Assembly: GCF_000512695.2 (NCBI RefSeq)
Contig: NZ_AZRW02000018.1
Span: forward strand, 1-64,000
Length of the DNA: 64,000 nucleotides
Direction: 5' to 3'
From: Pseudomonas sp. QTF5
GTDB lineage: Bacteria; Pseudomonadota; Gammaproteobacteria; Pseudomonadales; Pseudomonadaceae
The position numbers were made by a program, and so were the translations under genes. The stretch's first letter is position 1, and each line of letters begins with the position of its first letter. Of this stretch, positions 1 to 9,264 are shown piece by piece. Under the pieces are notes generated by a model. That model searched no databases and was not told where the DNA came from. It saw only the letters and a program-made list of their open reading frames with translations.

Positions 1-40
1 GCAGCCTTCAGCTATGAAACATGTTTACCGGACACTAGTG

Positions 41-62
41 ACGCAGAGCGTGGGAACGATCA
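41..62. repeat. Fragment of the CGTTCCCACGC interspersed repeat
   Basis: This stretch is the reverse complement of one arm of a repeat seen in longer form at 52167-52278 and again as a fragment at 49698-49730 (core CGTTCCCACGCTCTGCGT). It lies just past the stop codon of the DUF4198 gene. Only one arm is visible here. Confidence 0.6.
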
Positions 63-70
63 TACGGTGG

Positions 71-799
71 TTATTCGTGATGCGGTTCGCCAAGGAAGGT
101 CAGCGACGTGAACAGCCCGCGTGTCGCCACATCCGGGTTGTCCTTCAGCGCAATCTCCATCTGCGCCGCAATCACATTCAACCCTTCATTACGCACCAAT
201 ACTTGCGCCCGACCCTCTGCATCGGTTTCGGTACTCAAGGTATTCGGCGCACTGCGATAGTCACCCACCAGCTTCACGCCCGCCGCCGGCTTGCCGTCCA
301 ATAGCACTCGAACCGGCAACGACTTGCCCGGCCCAACGGTCAGTGGATCAACCTCCGGCAGAATCAGCAATTTCATCTGATCAAGCTTCGGCAGTTTCGC
401 CCCCGGCTGGTATATCGCCAGGCTGTACTTGAAGGTCTGGGTCGACTCAATGGCCCCCGGCACTTTGCTGCGTCCTTCGTTGATCCACTTTTTGTCGGCG
501 GTCTGCGACCACATGCCATTGTCCAGTGCGACTGCTAGCGCCGCAGGTGGTTTGAGTGGCTGCAGGCGCGCGTGATCGGCCAGGCGTTGCACGGTAACCG
601 GGATCATCTTTCCCTCGGCGTCGTAGGCCCAGGCTCCGCTGATTTTCTGCGCCTTGAAGGCATTGTCCTCGGCGCCATCACCATAAATGGCTTCGATATT
701 GCCGCGACGTTGTTCGGTCCACAGGCCATGGGCCGAAACGTGGGTGGCGAACATCGCGCCGAACAGTCCCAGCAGGACCAATGATTTGCCTTGTTGCAT
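71..799 (-). CDS. DUF4198-domain periplasmic protein
   Basis: A 242-residue exported protein. The signal peptide spans about residues 1-23 and ends in a VSA site, so the mature protein starts HGLW. An N-terminal histidine followed by a beta-rich body is typical of DUF4198 proteins, some of which are described as periplasmic helpers of metal (Ni/Co) uptake. The gene begins 14 bases after the stop of the TonB-dependent receptor upstream and almost certainly shares its mRNA. By inference it assists handling of the receptor's metal or metallophore in the periplasm. The family call is fairly firm; the substrate is unknown. Confidence 0.75.
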   Translation of the reverse strand: MQQGKSLVLLGLFGAMFATHVSAHGLWTEQRRGNIEAIYGDGAEDNAFKAQKISGAWAYDAEGKMIPVTVQRLADHARLQPLKPPAALAVALDNGMWSQTADKKWINEGRSKVPGAIESTQTFKYSLAIYQPGAKLPKLDQMKLLILPEVDPLTVGPGKSLPVRVLLDGKPAAGVKLVGDYRSAPNTLSTETDAEGRAQVLVRNEGLNVIAAQMEIALKDNPDVATRGLFTSLTFLGEPHHE

Positions 800-813
800 G
801 GAGATTTTTCCTT

Positions 814-2919
814 TTACAGATCGAGTGTCAGGCTGACAGTGAAATTGCGCGGCTCACCGGGATTGACCCAGTAGTTGCTGTAGGAGCGCTCGAAGTATTT
901 CTCGTCGAACAGGTTGTTCAGGTTCAGGCCGAAGGTGACGTTTTCGCTGGCTCTATAATGCGCCAGCAGATCGACGGTGTGGTAGGCCGGCAGTTCGAAA
1001 TCGCTGCCGGCTTCACCCGAGCGATCGCCAACATAAGTGAACGCGGCGCCGAGATCCGAACCGCGTAAATGGCCATCCTGAAATTCGTAAACCCCCAGCA
1101 AACTGCCGCTGCGTTTGGCCACGCCGAGAATCCGGCTGCCGGTGGGAATGACCTTGTCGCCTTGGGTGACTTCGGCATCGATGTAAGCGAAGGCGCCGAT
1201 CACTCGCACGGCATCGGTGACTTGCCCGGTGACTTGCAGGTCGACACCCTGGCTGCGGGCCTTGCCCATGGCGCGGCTGGAATCGGTGCTCGGATCAAGC
1301 GCCAGGACGTTTTCCTTTTCGATATGGAAGGCGGCGAGGGTGGTGCTCAAGCGGTCGTCGAACAGCTCGCTCTTGATCCCGACTTCATAACCGACGCCTT
1401 CTTCCGGATCGAAGGATTTGCCGGCGGCGTCCAGCCCGTTGTTCGGTTTGAACGAGGTGGAGGCGTTGGCGAACAGCCCCACTTCGGGCGTCAGTTGGTA
1501 GAGCAGGCCAGCCCGCTGGGTCAGGGCATCGTGGCGCTGGCGGCTGGTTGCGTTGCGGCTGTGATCGTCGATGCTTTGTTCGAAATGCTCGAAGCGCGCA
1601 CCGATCATGCCGCGCAGTTTGTCGGTGAAAGCGATCTGGTCCTGAAGGTTCAGCGCCTGGCTTTCGACGTGCTCGAAGAAGTCGGTCCCGGAGCGTGCGC
1701 CATCGGGTTTTGGCTGACCGTAAATCGGCCGATAGATATCGATGGCGTACGGGCCGCCGGCAATGGTCGTGACCCGTTCGTTCTTGCGGAAATTCTCGTA
1801 TTCGCTGCCGATCAGCAGTTCGTGTTGCCAACTGCCGATGTCGAACAAACCGCGCAGTTCGAGTTGGGTGATGCTGTCGTGCCAGTTGGTATCGCGCTCG
1901 CGGTAGCGACGGTTGACGGTGTGGCCGTCAGCGTTCAAGGGACGGTTTTCGGAGGCGAAGCCCCAGAGTTTGCCTTCCTTGTAATGGCTGGCGAGGCGTA
2001 GTTTCCAACTGTCGTTGAGCTGATGTTCGAGGGCGGCCTGCAGCAGGTTGTTGTGGTTGTCGATGTCGCCGTCGTTGGGTTCGCCAAGGAAGGTCGAACG
2101 GGAGACGCCGCTCCATTTATTGTTCGGCGCGACGATACCGCGATCGAATGTCGAGCTGTGGCGCACGAACTCGCTCTCCACCAACAGGCTGGTGTCCGGG
2201 CTCAGTTGCCAGCTGAAGGAAGGCGCAACGAACACACGCTGGCTGTCGACGTGATCGCGGAAACTGTGGTTGTCCTCGACAGCCAGGTTCACCCGGGACA
2301 GAACATTGCCGTCATCATCCAGCGGTGTGTTGACGTCCACGGCGGTGCGATAGCGATCCCAGCTGCCGGCGCTGGTTTGCAGTGTGGTGAAGGCTTCAGG
2401 CTGGGGTTTCTTGGTGACGATGTTCACCGTACCGCCCGGATCACCACGACCATAGAGGCTGGCGGCCGGGCCTTTGAGCACTTCGATGCGTTCGATGTTG
2501 GCCACGTCCGGCGTGCTTGGATAACCACGGTTGGCGCTGAAACCGTCCTTGTAGAACTCCGACGTGGTGAAGCCGCGCACGCTGTATTCGTAGAGCGTCA
2601 GGCCGCCGAAGTTGTTCTGCTTCGACACGCCACCGGCAAATTCCAGTGCGCGTTCGACGCTGGTGCTGCCCAGATCCTTGAGCACACTGACGGGAATCAC
2701 ACTGATCGATTGCGGGATATCGCGAAGGGCGGTGTCGGTTTTGGTGGCGCTGGAAGAGCGGGCGGCGCGGTAACCCTTGACCGGGCCGGTGGGGGATTCG
2801 TAGTCGGAGGTGACGCTGATGGCGTCCAGCTCAAGGGGTTGAGGCTCTTCAGCGAAGACCGGATCCCCCAGCAAACTGAGGGCCAGACCTGCCAGGGACG
2901 CCATTGTTCGAGACGACAT
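814..2919 (-). CDS. TonB-dependent siderophore receptor
   Basis: An outer membrane beta-barrel receptor of about 701 residues that imports a ferric siderophore or similar metallophore with TonB energy. After a signal peptide (about residues 1-24, ending VFA) come a TonB-box-like stretch (LDAISVTSDY), a plug domain (about 55-165, with the conserved RIEVLKGPAASLYGRGDPGG motif), and a barrel ending in FTVSLTLDL with the usual terminal aromatic pattern. There is no N-terminal STN domain, so it should not signal to a FecR. I chose the ATG at 2919, with GGAAC 12 bases upstream; a TTG at 2934 is an in-frame alternative. It forms an operon with the DUF4198 gene. Confidence 0.88.
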   Translation of the reverse strand: MSSRTMASLAGLALSLLGDPVFAEEPQPLELDAISVTSDYESPTGPVKGYRAARSSSATKTDTALRDIPQSISVIPVSVLKDLGSTSVERALEFAGGVSKQNNFGGLTLYEYSVRGFTTSEFYKDGFSANRGYPSTPDVANIERIEVLKGPAASLYGRGDPGGTVNIVTKKPQPEAFTTLQTSAGSWDRYRTAVDVNTPLDDDGNVLSRVNLAVEDNHSFRDHVDSQRVFVAPSFSWQLSPDTSLLVESEFVRHSSTFDRGIVAPNNKWSGVSRSTFLGEPNDGDIDNHNNLLQAALEHQLNDSWKLRLASHYKEGKLWGFASENRPLNADGHTVNRRYRERDTNWHDSITQLELRGLFDIGSWQHELLIGSEYENFRKNERVTTIAGGPYAIDIYRPIYGQPKPDGARSGTDFFEHVESQALNLQDQIAFTDKLRGMIGARFEHFEQSIDDHSRNATSRQRHDALTQRAGLLYQLTPEVGLFANASTSFKPNNGLDAAGKSFDPEEGVGYEVGIKSELFDDRLSTTLAAFHIEKENVLALDPSTDSSRAMGKARSQGVDLQVTGQVTDAVRVIGAFAYIDAEVTQGDKVIPTGSRILGVAKRSGSLLGVYEFQDGHLRGSDLGAAFTYVGDRSGEAGSDFELPAYHTVDLLAHYRASENVTFGLNLNNLFDEKYFERSYSNYWVNPGEPRNFTVSLTLDL

Positions 2920-2939
2920 GTTAGGTTGTTCCAATAGTA

Positions 2940-2976
2940 ATATTGAAACAATATAACATGCCTAATGAGAATGTCT
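2940..2976 (-). promoter_or_regulatory. Candidate iron-responsive operator of the receptor operon
   Basis: Upstream of the receptor there is a perfect inverted repeat ATATTG-AAA-CAATAT (2940-2954). Beside it, at 2961-2976, is an AATGAGAAT stretch resembling half of a Fur box. The region is AT-rich in a GC-rich genome. Fur control is inferred from the gene type and the partial match. Confidence 0.35.
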
Positions 2977-3064
2977 GCTGTTAAGGCTGAATCTCTCTTG
3001 TGCCTTCAAAGGCCCTGAAAAGATCGTCCGAACGCGGCTCGAACCTTTGGCAGCGCCTACGGGC

Positions 3065-4231
<1,167 letters not shown>

Positions 4232-4334
4232 TAAGCACGTCCTACAGAGGTTGCAGGCGGTGTGAGACCGCCCATAATGTCGCGCATTATACGAGGCCGC
4301 GCGCGCCTCTGAACGGGATATTTAGGAGTCTTTT

Positions 4335-5093
4335 ATGGCCGTCGCCCTGAGCACCCTGGTCGAAGAAGCCGACCGCTACCTGGCAAGTGCGAAGATCGCC
4401 GATTACTGCCCCAACGGTTTGCAGGTCGAAGGCCGGCCGCAAGTGATGCGCATCGTCAGCGGTGTCACCGCAAGCCAGGCGTTGCTGGACGCTGCGGTGG
4501 AGGCCCAGGCCGATCTGGTGCTGGTACATCACGGCTATTTCTGGAAAGGCGAGAACCCGTGCATCACCGGCATGAAGCAGCGCCGGTTGAAAACCCTGCT
4601 CAAGCACGATATCAGCCTGCTGTCTTATCACTTGCCGCTGGATCTGCACCCGGAGGTCGGTAACAACGTGCAGCTTGCCCGGCAACTGGATATCACCATC
4701 GAAGGCCCGCTGGATCCGGACAATCTGAAAGTCGTTGGCCTGGTCGGCTCGTTGAGCGAGCCGATGACCCCTCGCGATTTCGCCCGTCGCGTGCAGGAAG
4801 TCATGGGGCGCGAGCCATTGCTGATCGAAGGCAGCGAGATGATTCGTCGGGTCGGCTGGTGCACCGGTGGCGGCCAGGGTTACATTGATCAGGCGGTGTT
4901 GGCTGGCGTCGATCTGTACCTCAGCGGCGAGGCCTCCGAGCAGACGTTCCACAGCGCCCGGGAAAACGACATCAGCTTCATCGCCGCCGGCCACCATGCC
5001 ACCGAGCGCTACGGTGTACAGGCTTTGGGCGATTACCTGGCGCGACGTTTCGCCCTCGAGCACATCTTCATCGATTGCCCGAACCCTATTTGA
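4335..5093 (+). CDS. Nif3-like dinuclear metal center protein (YbgI/DUF34 family)
   Basis: A 252-residue member of the Nif3/YbgI family, which forms toroidal hexamers with a two-metal site. Visible family motifs are the N-terminal DYCPNGLQVEG, VHHGYFW (metal-binding His pair), SYHLPLDLHPEVGNN, and near the C-terminus SGEASEQTFHSARE and AAGHHATERYGVQALG. The role is unsettled; proposals include GTP cyclohydrolase-like or metal-insertion functions. The ATG at 4335 follows AGGAG by 7 bases. It is divergent from algW and sits upstream of cysD in the usual pseudomonad arrangement, with a REP element between them. Confidence 0.9.
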   Translation: MAVALSTLVEEADRYLASAKIADYCPNGLQVEGRPQVMRIVSGVTASQALLDAAVEAQADLVLVHHGYFWKGENPCITGMKQRRLKTLLKHDISLLSYHLPLDLHPEVGNNVQLARQLDITIEGPLDPDNLKVVGLVGSLSEPMTPRDFARRVQEVMGREPLLIEGSEMIRRVGWCTGGGQGYIDQAVLAGVDLYLSGEASEQTFHSARENDISFIAAGHHATERYGVQALGDYLARRFALEHIFIDCPNPI

Positions 5094-5127
5094 CGGGCGA
5101 ATTTTTTGATGAACACCCCGGATCAAA

Positions 5128-5219
5128 TGTGGGAGCGGGCTTGCTCGCGAAAGCAATATCTCAGTCAACATCTGCGTTGAATGTGAATCCGCATTCGCGA
5201 GCAAGCCCGCTCCCGCACA
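5128..5219. repeat. REP palindrome pair (GGGCTTGCTCGCGA family)
   Basis: Two inverted arms, TGTGGGAGCGGGCTTGCTCG and its complement, enclose about 40 unrelated bases. The right arm has one mismatch (CCCGCACA). The element lies between nif3 and cysD and belongs to the commonest repeat family in this window. Confidence 0.9.
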
Positions 5220-5243
5220 GATCCTCGAACACCCGAACGGGCA

Positions 5244-5259
5244 GGTATATTCATATACC
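5244..5259. promoter_or_regulatory. Palindrome upstream of cysD
   Basis: GGTATATTCATATACC has 7-base perfect arms around a 2-base centre and lies about 105 bases before the cysD start, between the REP and the operon. Its position suits an operator or promoter core for sulfur-regulated transcription. The regulator is not identifiable from the sequence. Confidence 0.35.
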
Positions 5260-5363
5260 CTTTCGATCTAGCCAGCGTCCTGATTAGAAGAGGGCGCTGT
5301 GCTAGGATTCCCCGCTCGAACACGGCCCGCCGGCCGTCCATAAGATCGTTTTCGTGAGTAGCC

Positions 5364-6281
5364 ATGGTCGACAAACTGACGCATCTGAAACAGCTGGAGG
5401 CCGAAAGCATCCACATCATCCGCGAGGTCGCCGCCGAGTTCGATAACCCGGTGATGCTGTACTCCGTCGGTAAAGACTCCGCCGTGATGCTGCACCTGGC
5501 ACGCAAGGCATTCTTCCCGGGCAAACTTCCGTTTCCGGTGATGCACGTCGACACCCGGTGGAAGTTCAAGGAAATGTACGCGTTCCGCGACCGCATGGTC
5601 GAAGAGCTCGGCCTGGACCTGCTGGTGCACGTCAATCCCGAGGGTGTTGCTCAGGGTATCAACCCGCTCACCCACGGCAGTGCCAAGCACACCGACATCA
5701 TGAAGACCGAAGGCCTCAAGCAGGCCCTCGACAAGTACGGCTTCGATGCTGCATTCGGTGGCGCCCGTCGCGACGAAGAGAAATCCCGTGCCAAAGAGCG
5801 CGTGTATTCCTTCCGTGACACCAAGCACCGCTGGGACCCGAAAAACCAGCGTCCCGAGTTGTGGAACGTCTACAACGGCAAGGTCAACAAGGGTGAATCG
5901 ATCCGCGTATTCCCATTGTCGAACTGGACCGAGCTGGACATCTGGCAGTACATCTACCTCGAAGGCATCCCGATCGTGCCGCTGTATTTCGCCGCCGAAC
6001 GCGATGTCATCGAGATGAACGGCACCTGGATCATGATCGACGACGAACGCCTGCTCAATCACCTGAGCGACGAAGACAAGGCGCGCATCGTCAAGAAGAA
6101 GGTCCGTTTCCGTACGCTCGGCGACTACCCGTTGACCGGTGCGGTCGAGTCCGAGGCCACCAGCCTGACCGACATCATTCAGGAAATGCTCCTGACGCGA
6201 ACTTCCGAACGCCAGGGCCGAGTCATCGATCACGATGGCGCAGGTTCGATGGAAGAAAAGAAACGTCAGGGTTATTTCTAA
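5364..6281 (+). CDS. cysD: Sulfate adenylyltransferase small subunit
   Basis: A 305-residue CysD, the PP-loop ATP pyrophosphatase subunit that makes adenylylsulfate from ATP and sulfate, driven by GTP hydrolysis in CysN. The PP-loop motif [13 protein letters not shown] lies near residue 33, and the [15 protein letters not shown] motif is present. The C-terminus, with [12 protein letters not shown], is the classic CysD ending. The gene runs 10 bases ahead of cysNC, with which it forms the cytoplasmic heterodimer. Expression is expected to rise on sulfur limitation. Confidence 0.97.
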   Translation: MVDKLTHLKQLEAESIHIIREVAAEFDNPVMLYSVGKDSAVMLHLARKAFFPGKLPFPVMHVDTRWKFKEMYAFRDRMVEELGLDLLVHVNPEGVAQGINPLTHGSAKHTDIMKTEGLKQALDKYGFDAAFGGARRDEEKSRAKERVYSFRDTKHRWDPKNQRPELWNVYNGKVNKGESIRVFPLSNWTELDIWQYIYLEGIPIVPLYFAAERDVIEMNGTWIMIDDERLLNHLSDEDKARIVKKKVRFRTLGDYPLTGAVESEATSLTDIIQEMLLTRTSERQGRVIDHDGAGSMEEKKRQGYF

Positions 6282-6290
6282 GGGGTTGTC

Positions 6291-8189
6291 ATGTCGCACG
6301 CATCTGATTTGATCAGCGAGGACATCCTCGCCTATCTGGGCCAGCACGAACGCAAGGAAATGCTGCGCTTTCTTACCTGTGGCAACGTCGACGACGGCAA
6401 GAGCACCCTGATCGGGCGCCTGCTGCACGACTCCAAAATGATCTACGAAGATCACCTTGAAGCCATTACCCGCGACTCGAAAAAAGTTGGCACCACCGGC
6501 GAAGACATCGACCTGGCGTTGCTGGTCGACGGCTTGCAGGCCGAGCGTGAGCAGGGCATCACCATCGATGTCGCCTACCGCTATTTCTCCACCGCCAAAC
6601 GCAAATTCATCATCGCCGATACCCCCGGCCATGAGCAGTACACCCGCAACATGGCCACCGGTGCATCCACCTGTGACCTGGCGATCATCCTGGTCGACGC
6701 CCGTTATGGCGTGCAGACCCAGACCCGTCGCCACAGCTTTATCGCCTCGTTGCTGGGCATCAAGCACATCGTTGTCGCCATCAACAAGATGGACCTCAAC
6801 GGCTTCGACGAAACAGTCTTCGAGTCGATCAAGGCCGATTACCTGAAGTTCGCCGAAGGCATCGCGTTCAAGCCGACCACCATGGCGTTCGTGCCGATGT
6901 CCGCGCTCAAGGGCGACAACGTCGTGAACAAGTCCGAGCGCTCGCCGTGGTACACCGGCCAGTCGCTGATGGAAATCCTCGAAACCGTCGAAATCGCCAA
7001 TGACCGCAACTACACCGACCTGCGTTTCCCGGTGCAGTACGTCAACCGTCCGAACCTGAACTTCCGTGGTTTCGCCGGCACCCTGGCCAGCGGCATCGTG
7101 CACAAGGGCGACGAAGTCGTTGTGTTGCCGTCGGGCAAGAGCAGCCGCGTGAAATCCATTGTCACCTTCGAAGGTGAGCTGGAACATGCCGGTCCTGGTC
7201 AAGCGGTGACGCTGACCATGGAAGACGAAATCGACATTTCCCGCGGCGACTTGCTGGTGCATGCCGACAACCAGCCGCAAGTGACTGACGCCTTCGACGC
7301 CATGCTGGTGTGGATGGCCGAAGAGCCGATGCTGCCGGGCAAGAAATACGACATCAAGCGCGCCACGACTTACGTGCCGGGTTCGATCACCAGCATCGTC
7401 AATCGCGTGGACGTGAACACCTTGGCCGAAGGGCCGGCCAGTTCTCTGCAGCTGAACGAGATCGGTCGGGTCAAGATCAGCCTCGACGCTGCCATCGCGC
7501 TGGACGGTTACGACAGCAACCGCACCACCGGTTCGTTCATCGTCATCGATCGACTGACCAACGGCACGGTCGCGGCCGGCATGATCATCGCCCAGCCGTT
7601 GAGCCATGGCACCAGCACCCACCACGGCAAACTGGCTCACGTGGCTACCGAAGAACGTGCCCAGCGCTTCGGTCAGCAACCGGCCACCGTGTTGTTCAGC
7701 GGCCTGTCGGGCGCTGGCAAAAGCACCCTGGCCTATGCGGTTGAACGCAAGCTGTTCGACCTGGGTCGTGCGGTGTTTGTTCTCGATGGCCAGAACCTGC
7801 GTCACGACCTGAATAAAGGTCTGCCACAGGATCGTGCCGGGCGTACCGAAAACTGGCGTCGTGCGGCGCACGTTGCGCGTCAGTTCAACGAAGCCGGCCT
7901 GCTGACCTTGGCTGCATTCGTTGCGCCGAGTGCTGAAGGTCGTGAGCAGGCCAGGGAACTGATCGGCAAGGAGCGTCTGCTGACGGTCTACGTCCAGGCC
8001 TCGCCGACGGTCTGTGCCGAGCGTGATCCGCAAGGTCTGTACGCGGCGGCTGGCGACAACATCCCGGGCGAATCCTTCCCGTACGACGTGCCGCTGAATG
8101 CCGATCTGGTGATCGACACCCAGTCGCTGTCGCTGGAAGAGAGCGTCAAGCAAGTGCTGGATCTGCTGCGTAAGCGTGGCGCGATCTAA
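6291..8189 (+). CDS. cysNC: Bifunctional sulfate adenylyltransferase large subunit / APS kinase
   Basis: A 632-residue fusion. The N-terminal CysN GTPase has its P-loop at about 31-39 (GNVDDGKST), then [12 protein letters not shown] and NKMD (G3 and G4), followed by EF-Tu-like beta-barrel domains. From about residue 460 comes a complete APS kinase (CysC) with its own P-loop GLSGAGKST and the [13 protein letters not shown] region. The fusion channels APS to PAPS. This N-C fusion is standard in pseudomonads, whereas enterobacteria keep cysN and cysC apart. A strong intrinsic terminator follows, so cysD-cysNC is a closed two-gene operon. Confidence 0.96.
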   Translation: MSHASDLISEDILAYLGQHERKEMLRFLTCGNVDDGKSTLIGRLLHDSKMIYEDHLEAITRDSKKVGTTGEDIDLALLVDGLQAEREQGITIDVAYRYFSTAKRKFIIADTPGHEQYTRNMATGASTCDLAIILVDARYGVQTQTRRHSFIASLLGIKHIVVAINKMDLNGFDETVFESIKADYLKFAEGIAFKPTTMAFVPMSALKGDNVVNKSERSPWYTGQSLMEILETVEIANDRNYTDLRFPVQYVNRPNLNFRGFAGTLASGIVHKGDEVVVLPSGKSSRVKSIVTFEGELEHAGPGQAVTLTMEDEIDISRGDLLVHADNQPQVTDAFDAMLVWMAEEPMLPGKKYDIKRATTYVPGSITSIVNRVDVNTLAEGPASSLQLNEIGRVKISLDAAIALDGYDSNRTTGSFIVIDRLTNGTVAAGMIIAQPLSHGTSTHHGKLAHVATEERAQRFGQQPATVLFSGLSGAGKSTLAYAVERKLFDLGRAVFVLDGQNLRHDLNKGLPQDRAGRTENWRRAAHVARQFNEAGLLTLAAFVAPSAEGREQARELIGKERLLTVYVQASPTVCAERDPQGLYAAAGDNIPGESFPYDVPLNADLVIDTQSLSLEESVKQVLDLLRKRGAI

Positions 8190-8210
8190 GCGTTAGCTGC
8201 AAATAAAAAA

Positions 8211-8244
8211 CCCGCAGATGAGTGATCGTCTGCGGGTTTTTTTT
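8211..8244 (+). terminator. Intrinsic terminator of cysD-cysNC
   Basis: An 8-base-pair stem CCCGCAGA/TCTGCGGG is followed by eight T residues, 21 bases past the cysNC stop. An A-run on the left could let it work in both directions. Confidence 0.9.
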
Positions 8245-8260
8245 GTCTGCGCTATTCAAA

Positions 8261-8350
8261 TGTGGGAGCGGGCTTGCTCGCGAAGGCTGACTGACATTCA
8301 ACAATGATGTTGGCTGACACACCGCTTTCGCGAGCAAGCCCGCTCCCACA
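8261..8350. repeat. REP palindrome pair
   Basis: TGTGGGAGCGGGCTTGCTCG and its exact complement flank about 35 bases. The element sits between the convergent cysNC and acyltransferase genes, just past the terminator. Confidence 0.92.
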
Positions 8351-8355
8351 GGAGA

Positions 8356-9264
8356 TCAGTGTTTGCCAGGATACTCACGGTGCATCTGCCCCAACAGCGC
8401 ATCCTTGTCATTCCACAGCTGATTGATCCAGCCCTGAAACTCCAGGCGATACACACCGTCCTGGTCGTAGTTCTTGCCGACGAACTGCGGTGGAATCTTC
8501 AGCTCCTGAAAATGCACCACCACGTCTTTCACGTTTCCACAGAGCAAATCCCAATAACCCGGACGCCCCGCCGGATAGTGAATGGTCACGTTGACGATGG
8601 CCTCCAGCTGGTCGCCCATGGCATCCAGCACGAAGGCAATACCACCCGCTTTCGGCTTGAGCAGATAGCGGAACGGTGAACCCTGTTGTACGTGTTTGCC
8701 CTCGGTGAAGCGCGTGCCTTCGACGAAGTTGAAAATCCCCACCGGGTTATTGCGGAACTTGTCGCACGTCTTGCGGGTGGTCTCCAGGTCTTCGCCTTTC
8801 TTCTCTGGATGCTTCTCCAGATAGGCCTTGGAATAACGCTTCATGAATGGAAAACCGAGTGCCCACCACGCCAGACCAATCACCGGCACCCAGATCAGTT
8901 GCTGTTTGAGAAAGAACTTCAGCGGGCGGATCCGACGGTTGAGTACGTACTGCAACACCATGATGTCGACCCAGCTCTGGTGGTTGCTGGTGATCAGATA
9001 CGAGTGCTGATAGTCCAGGCCTTCCAGCCCGCTGAGCTGCCAGCGCGTGTGCCCGAGCAGGTCCATCCAGGCCTTGTTGTTGCTGATCCAGGTTTCGTGG
9101 ATATGGCCCATCAGCCAATCGGTGAAACGCTGGGCGGCGGGGAAGGGCAGCAACAGTTTGAAGATCGCCACCACGAACAGCGGCGTGCAGCAGACAATCG
9201 TGTTCAGCGCCAACAACAGCGAGGCGATCACGCCGCGCAGGGGTGCAGGTAGAAAATCCAGCAT
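8356..9264 (-). CDS. Lysophospholipid acyltransferase (PlsC family, YihG-like)
   Basis: A 302-residue membrane-bound acyltransferase. A hydrophobic N-terminus (about 12-40) precedes the catalytic NHQSWVDI motif (HX4D type, near residue 93) and the acceptor-binding FVEGTRFTEG block (near 180). These are the hallmarks of 1-acylglycerol-3-phosphate acyltransferases. The length and C-terminal half resemble the YihG branch, which tunes the acyl composition of phospholipids alongside the main PlsC. Its start codon directly abuts the pta stop, so the two are probably co-transcribed. The exact acyl donor and acceptor cannot be told from sequence. Confidence 0.88.
   Translation of the reverse strand: MLDFLPAPLRGVIASLLLALNTIVCCTPLFVVAIFKLLLPFPAAQRFTDWLMGHIHETWISNNKAWMDLLGHTRWQLSGLEGLDYQHSYLITSNHQSWVDIMVLQYVLNRRIRPLKFFLKQQLIWVPVIGLAWWALGFPFMKRYSKAYLEKHPEKKGEDLETTRKTCDKFRNNPVGIFNFVEGTRFTEGKHVQQGSPFRYLLKPKAGGIAFVLDAMGDQLEAIVNVTIHYPAGRPGYWDLLCGNVKDVVVHFQELKIPPQFVGKNYDQDGVYRLEFQGWINQLWNDKDALLGQMHREYPGKH

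Noticed and set aside
5268..8153. A very long open frame opposite cysD-cysNC (about 960 codons, minus strand)
   Set aside because: It is antisense to two genes with full catalytic motifs. Long antisense frames are common in GC-rich Pseudomonas DNA, and its translation is low-complexity with no family motifs.
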